The notes beneath the pieces were generated by a model that saw only the letters and a list, made by a program, of their open reading frames with translations, did no database searches and had not been told where the DNA came from. The position numbers and the translations under genes were made by a program. Below, in pieces: positions 59,901-64,000 of a DNA stretch of 64,000 nucleotides (position 1 is the first letter of the stretch; the number at the start of each line of letters is the position of its first letter). The stretch comes from Tachypleus tridentatus (Eukaryota; Arthropoda; Merostomata; Xiphosura; Limulidae), in assembly GCF_004210375.1 (NCBI RefSeq), contig NC_134830.1:12524001-12588000 (forward strand). The letters run 5' to 3'.

Positions 59901-61085
59901 TAAAGGACGCCAAGCAGATTCAGTGTCAGACGTAATTTGCTTTGAAAATCAGGTTAGACCCTCCTGAAAGAGACAGCGACAAGGTCCTTAAAGATTTCGT
60001 TTGCACCAACCAGACTGGAAACTCTACAAGTTGCCAACTTAGTGTTTCAGGAATGTGGACAAAGCAGTTGTTAACAGTTATATAACAAGGGGCGTGTTTA
60101 TATAAGCATGTTTTATGGTTGTGTGCTAGGTATTCATTCTACGGACAAGAATGTATGCGCACATTTGTTTCATCTGGGTATGAATCTCACTATTATTTTG
60201 TTTTTGTTGCAGATTGAAAAAGTAAACTTTATCTGTCCTTCGGAATGATACTTTGTAAAATTTGTTAAGTACATTAAGTGTCAAAACGTAGATTATTTTG
60301 TTATTCATTTGAAACGCGAAATGACAATTTTCATTACAAACCGAAAAGTCTTATGAATAGCTTACCGATATCCTCACCAACACACACACACACAAACAGG
60401 AAACTCTGATGGTTTAAGTATTAGAGATAATACATCACTGAAGGAAGACATCATCAAGATAAAATTTTATCATACATTTTTAAAGAAAACCCACGTTTAG
60501 AAAGATACAATTCGCTTTACGTTATCAGCACCCTTCTTATCTGGATGACACACTTAATCTCATTTGGAATTCTTGTGTTTCTTATATTTGTGTATAATTT
60601 TACAGACAGCTTTAACGCTGATTGGTAATATATGAAACGTCATTGTGTCCACTTGCATATTTGTCAGTAAACTGCCACACAATTACAGTTTTGTTCTACA
60701 AAAGTCTTACCACATAAAATATCATCACATCCAACTGATCACCATAAGAAGCTTTGCAATATTCACTAGAACGTTTACCAAACTGAAATTCGTTATATCC
60801 ATTTGTTTACTCTCACAAAAGTAGATTTGTCTACCAAAAATATTTTCATATATAACGTCATTTTATTCATCTCAAACTTATCGTTGTACCTCTAGATTGT
60901 TGTCTTACAGAATGTCATTATATGAGTCTGCTTGTCATCAGAAACGTACACTCTTATGATAATGCTTGTGGAGCATTTTTTTAACAAAAATTCTCGTCTC
61001 ACTGAATGATATTATATACAACTCTCTATGGGTTCATATTCTTGATCTCACTAATTGCTATGTGTTTCAGGTATTTTAAACATAT
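56955..61085. other. intergenic, nothing recognised
   Basis: No SINE, element or coding signal I can support in 4.1 kb, unusually clean compared with the rest of the window. Confidence 0.6.
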
Positions 61086-61250
61086 CTTTGTTTGTTTGTT
61101 TCGGAATTTCTCACAAAGCTACTCGAGGGCTTTCTGTGCTAGCCGTTCCTAATTTAGCAGTGTAAGACTAGAGGGAAGGCGGATAGTCATCACCACCCAC
61201 CGACAACTCTTGGGCTACTCTTTTACCAACGAATAGTGGGATTAACCGTC
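61086..61250 (-). mobile_element. SINE A, truncated, left half of an inverted pair
   Basis: Tail and body in minus orientation up to GGGATTAACCGTC, where the sequence reverses into a plus-orientation piece. Confidence 0.9.
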
Positions 61251-61345
61251 GGTGTGTGGTGATGACTAGCTGCCTTCCTTCTATCTTACACTCTAAATTA
61301 GGGATATGCTAGCACAGATAGCGAAATTCAAAAACAAAACAAGTT
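61251..61345 (+). mobile_element. SINE A, truncated, right half of an inverted pair
   Basis: Starts GGTGTGTGGTGATGACTAGC and ends with the short tail AGATAGCGAAATTC seen at 51.1 kb. Confidence 0.88.
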
Positions 61346-62940
61346 TCGATTATAGATTTAGAAAGAGAAGATCATGTTTTGAGAATTTGCTGGATTTCTT
61401 TGAAAGTTTACGTTTAACCCGGGCATGGATATGAAATAGACGTGGTATAATTTAATGTTTATAAAGCTTGTGATAAAGTGTCGTGAACGGAGATTTCTTA
61501 AGTATGGTGGTGAAATAACCAGTTCGAGAGTTGTTTGGATAGAGAAGGTTAATATAAACGGTGTTAAGTTAGCGGATTAACTGGCAAGGACCTATCCAAG
61601 GTCGATTAGTATTCATATTTGCAATGGTACTACAGAATATCTGGAACAATAGAAAAGAATTATATGGCTGACTCTGAAATTTACAAGCCCACTTGTGTCA
61701 GAGTTGGAACAGTACTCTAGCTGTTATTAAGAATGACCTATATTCAGTAGAAATAATTTAACAGTGTATCTTGTGTGCGTTTTTTTTGTTTTGCTTTAGT
61801 TTAGTTAGGGCTAAACATTACCGTAATTTATTACATCAATAAATAATGACATATGAAACTTATAATGTTATGCTTTAATCTGTTAGGCCTCTTTAAAACT
61901 TAAATCTTTTAATGTTATACAAAATGTCTACTGAACTAAATAATGTATATTTATATCCGTTTAAAAGAGAGCGCGAACATGAACGTTTTCAGGACAAACA
62001 AAACCGAATATAGTTATCATGTTGATACATGCTTCAAGTGATATACCTGTGAGTTCTGTAATAGATCGTATACTATTTCTCGTTTTCGTCAGCGAAGTTA
62101 ATAATGAAACATTCAGTAAGTTTGTTAAATCTGTGGTTCATGTGTTCTTAATGGAATTTTTAAATTGTACACTCAAGGTCTTAAAGTTTTGGGGAGATTT
62201 GGAGCTAGTCTAACACCTGGCAGATGTCTTTTAATAAATCATTAGATACGAGGTTGTACATACTGATTATCATACCATTAATTATTGTAAATCTGTAGAG
62301 AAACTAGAGAAATTAATGAGGAATAACTGTAATGTGCGGACTAGTTCCTTTAAAAACCTAATTATATTTACTTTATAAATATAGATCCAATATCTTGTCT
62401 ACTATCTGGTTGCAGTATTTAAAGATATTTGTCTGAAGTACCACAGGGTGAAGAAAATGTGGTCTGAAGTTTTTATTACATAGGTAACATCCTAATGTAC
62501 TTTTAATAAAATAGAATTACCAAGAAAATCTGATACATTTAGTGTCATAGGCACACATGGGCAGGTCTGAAAAATCTGTAATTAAGCCTAGAAAAAAAAA
62601 TTTAATTGTGTATGTATATAATTTGTTATAAACAAAAAAAAAAGCTGCTACACTACTAAAAAAATCCACCAAGGTACAGGCTATAATGTAGGATATAAAA
62701 TGTACTATTGTAGGCTCTGAAGGTTACTGATGAAGTAGGACCCAAATTATGGTGGGGATACACCTTCTATCAGTCTTAACCTCTGTTTGCCAGTCTCATG
62801 TAACGAATAATTAAATGATAAAATAATCAAAGGAATAGAAAGAGAAATTAGGAGAGTGAGATGTGGGTATTCAAGCCCACAACACTCCACAACTATATCA
62901 CCCTCTACTGCTTGCAGAGAGTTGTGGGAAGGTGATTGCT
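61252..62940 (+). repeat. dispersed duplication, copy 2
   Basis: Second copy, same orientation, about 10.2 kb downstream. It has an extra segment at about 61860-62080, with an open frame that reaches 62213 ([20 protein letters not shown]). Homology stops sharply at GGTGATTGCT, 62940. Confidence 0.95.
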
Positions 62941-63898
62941 AAGATTTAAGTTGTTTATCAGCTTATAAATGACAGGTAGCAAAATGGTTAAGATATATTA
63001 GTAGCAGTGACTCAGTTGGCGTGAGAAATAACTGGGTTTACGCCAAAAATGTCGTTTGCAGGAGAATATTCAATAGATGAAACTTTACGAGAAAGTGAGA
63101 AAAGTATATTTAATTAGTTGTACTCATCATTAGATTAATTGTTAGTTTCACTCTAAATGGGAACTTGCTCTTATTGGAAGTTGATATTAAGTACACTCAC
63201 ATGTTCACGTATAGCTCATCTTATTTTTCGATTGTAACTGTTTTAACAATCTATTCAGTTGTTTGACTTTTGATTAGTTGAAGTCTTTTCTCTTGGTATG
63301 GTTATCACACATTACTAACTTCTTATTAACCACGGTATACTTCAATGCCTATTTATTACATGTCATCTACGTTCAAATATCCTGATGTAATAGAATAGCT
63401 CTAGCTCTAAATGATAATCTGTTCAAATACAGTTTGTTTGTTTTCATTTAAAGGAAGTCCGCAATAAGCATAAAGGGTGGGTGTTTTCTGCGTTTAATAC
63501 GATCAGTTCATCACTTTATGCTAATAAGAACCAAAATCCCTAATTTTGAACATCTTTCAAAGTTTTGGAATTGTTTTATAGACCAGGTTAAGCATTGTTT
63601 TCCAATGTGTGGGGATTTTTAGGTCTTAACATGATTATTAAACTATTGATGTAAGCAACGATTTCAAAAGAAAACATCAACGATTACTGGATTTTCTAAT
63701 TATCAGCTAATTACAAGTTCTCTAAGGATTTAGTTTTAAATCACTTAAAGCATTTCTCAAAATTAGTAGGTTTATTTACAGAGTTAAACTTTATCATCAT
63801 ATTGTACATCTAACTGAAAACACCAGGTTTTTGTAGAAGTGTATTAGAAAGTACCAGGCTTAACATACGCAGTTCCTGGACTTTTGTTTTAATTTTAG
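62941..63898. other. intergenic or intron, nothing recognised
   Basis: Unique-looking AT-rich sequence between the 61-kb duplicate and the possible terminal exon. Confidence 0.55.
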
Positions 63899-64000
63899 GC
63901 ACATTAAGCCACGTTATGTATTTTAGGATGTCACCTGTAAGAGACAGAAGTGATATTAAAACCAAAGTTAATGAACAACAAATGAAAGATGGGGAAGAGA
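63899..64000 (+). CDS. possible exon running off the window
   Basis: Acceptor CTTTTGTTTTAATTTTAG is followed by 33 open codons to the window edge, reading MSPVRDRSDIKTKVNEQQMK then DGEE: hydrophilic and coding-like. Short, and its family is not recognised. Confidence 0.35.

Overview
This is an AT-rich window of animal nuclear DNA: introns with GT/AG boundaries, two metazoan genes, and many tRNA-derived SINEs and retrotransposon remains. The commonest repeat is a SINE of about 270 bp with a tRNA-like head (B box GGTTCGAATCC) and a tail ending GCGCGAAATTCAAAACAAAC. I associate this family with horseshoe crab (Xiphosura) genomes. That is recall, not a search, but an arthropod, most likely a horseshoe crab, fits everything seen.

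Layout. 1-8.0 kb: intergenic, with SINEs, a SINE nested in another SINE (6.3-6.7 kb) and a broken minus-strand coding remnant (2.76-3.23 kb). 8.2-13.9 kb: a seven-exon plus-strand homologue of NPDC1 (neural proliferation differentiation and control protein 1), rebuilt from splice phases. Two of its exons carry single-base frame breaks, and one intron holds a 55-bp-arm hairpin whose only non-Watson-Crick pairs are G-U. 13.9-38.2 kb: long intergenic stretch with SINEs, a 34-bp minisatellite, two Penelope-like element remnants (25.6 and 36 kb), and a Jockey-like LINE (27.6-30.6 kb) hit by three separate SINEs. 38.2-53.8 kb: a complete five-exon plus-strand TRIM45 homologue, 623 aa (RING, two B-boxes, coiled coil, filamin-type repeat, conserved Cys/His-rich tail). 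Its introns hold a 32-bp minisatellite, a dead Tc1 transposon, a duplicated splice-acceptor block, a 222-bp tandem duplication and a short hAT-type MITE. 53.8-64 kb: intergenic, with a 500-base assembly gap (56455-56954), a second copy of a 1.6-kb block also present in TRIM45 intron 4, and two possible exons of unknown genes.

The two recognised genes are unrelated in function and nothing suggests joint regulation. NPDC1 is a neural single-pass membrane protein; TRIM45 is a predicted E3 ubiquitin ligase. I found no viral gene, CRISPR array, rRNA or functional tRNA gene. The most unusual items are the wobble-only hairpin, the duplicated exon-2 acceptor of TRIM45, the 51/61-kb duplication with its tRNA-like foldback, and the nested-insertion chronology in the LINE.
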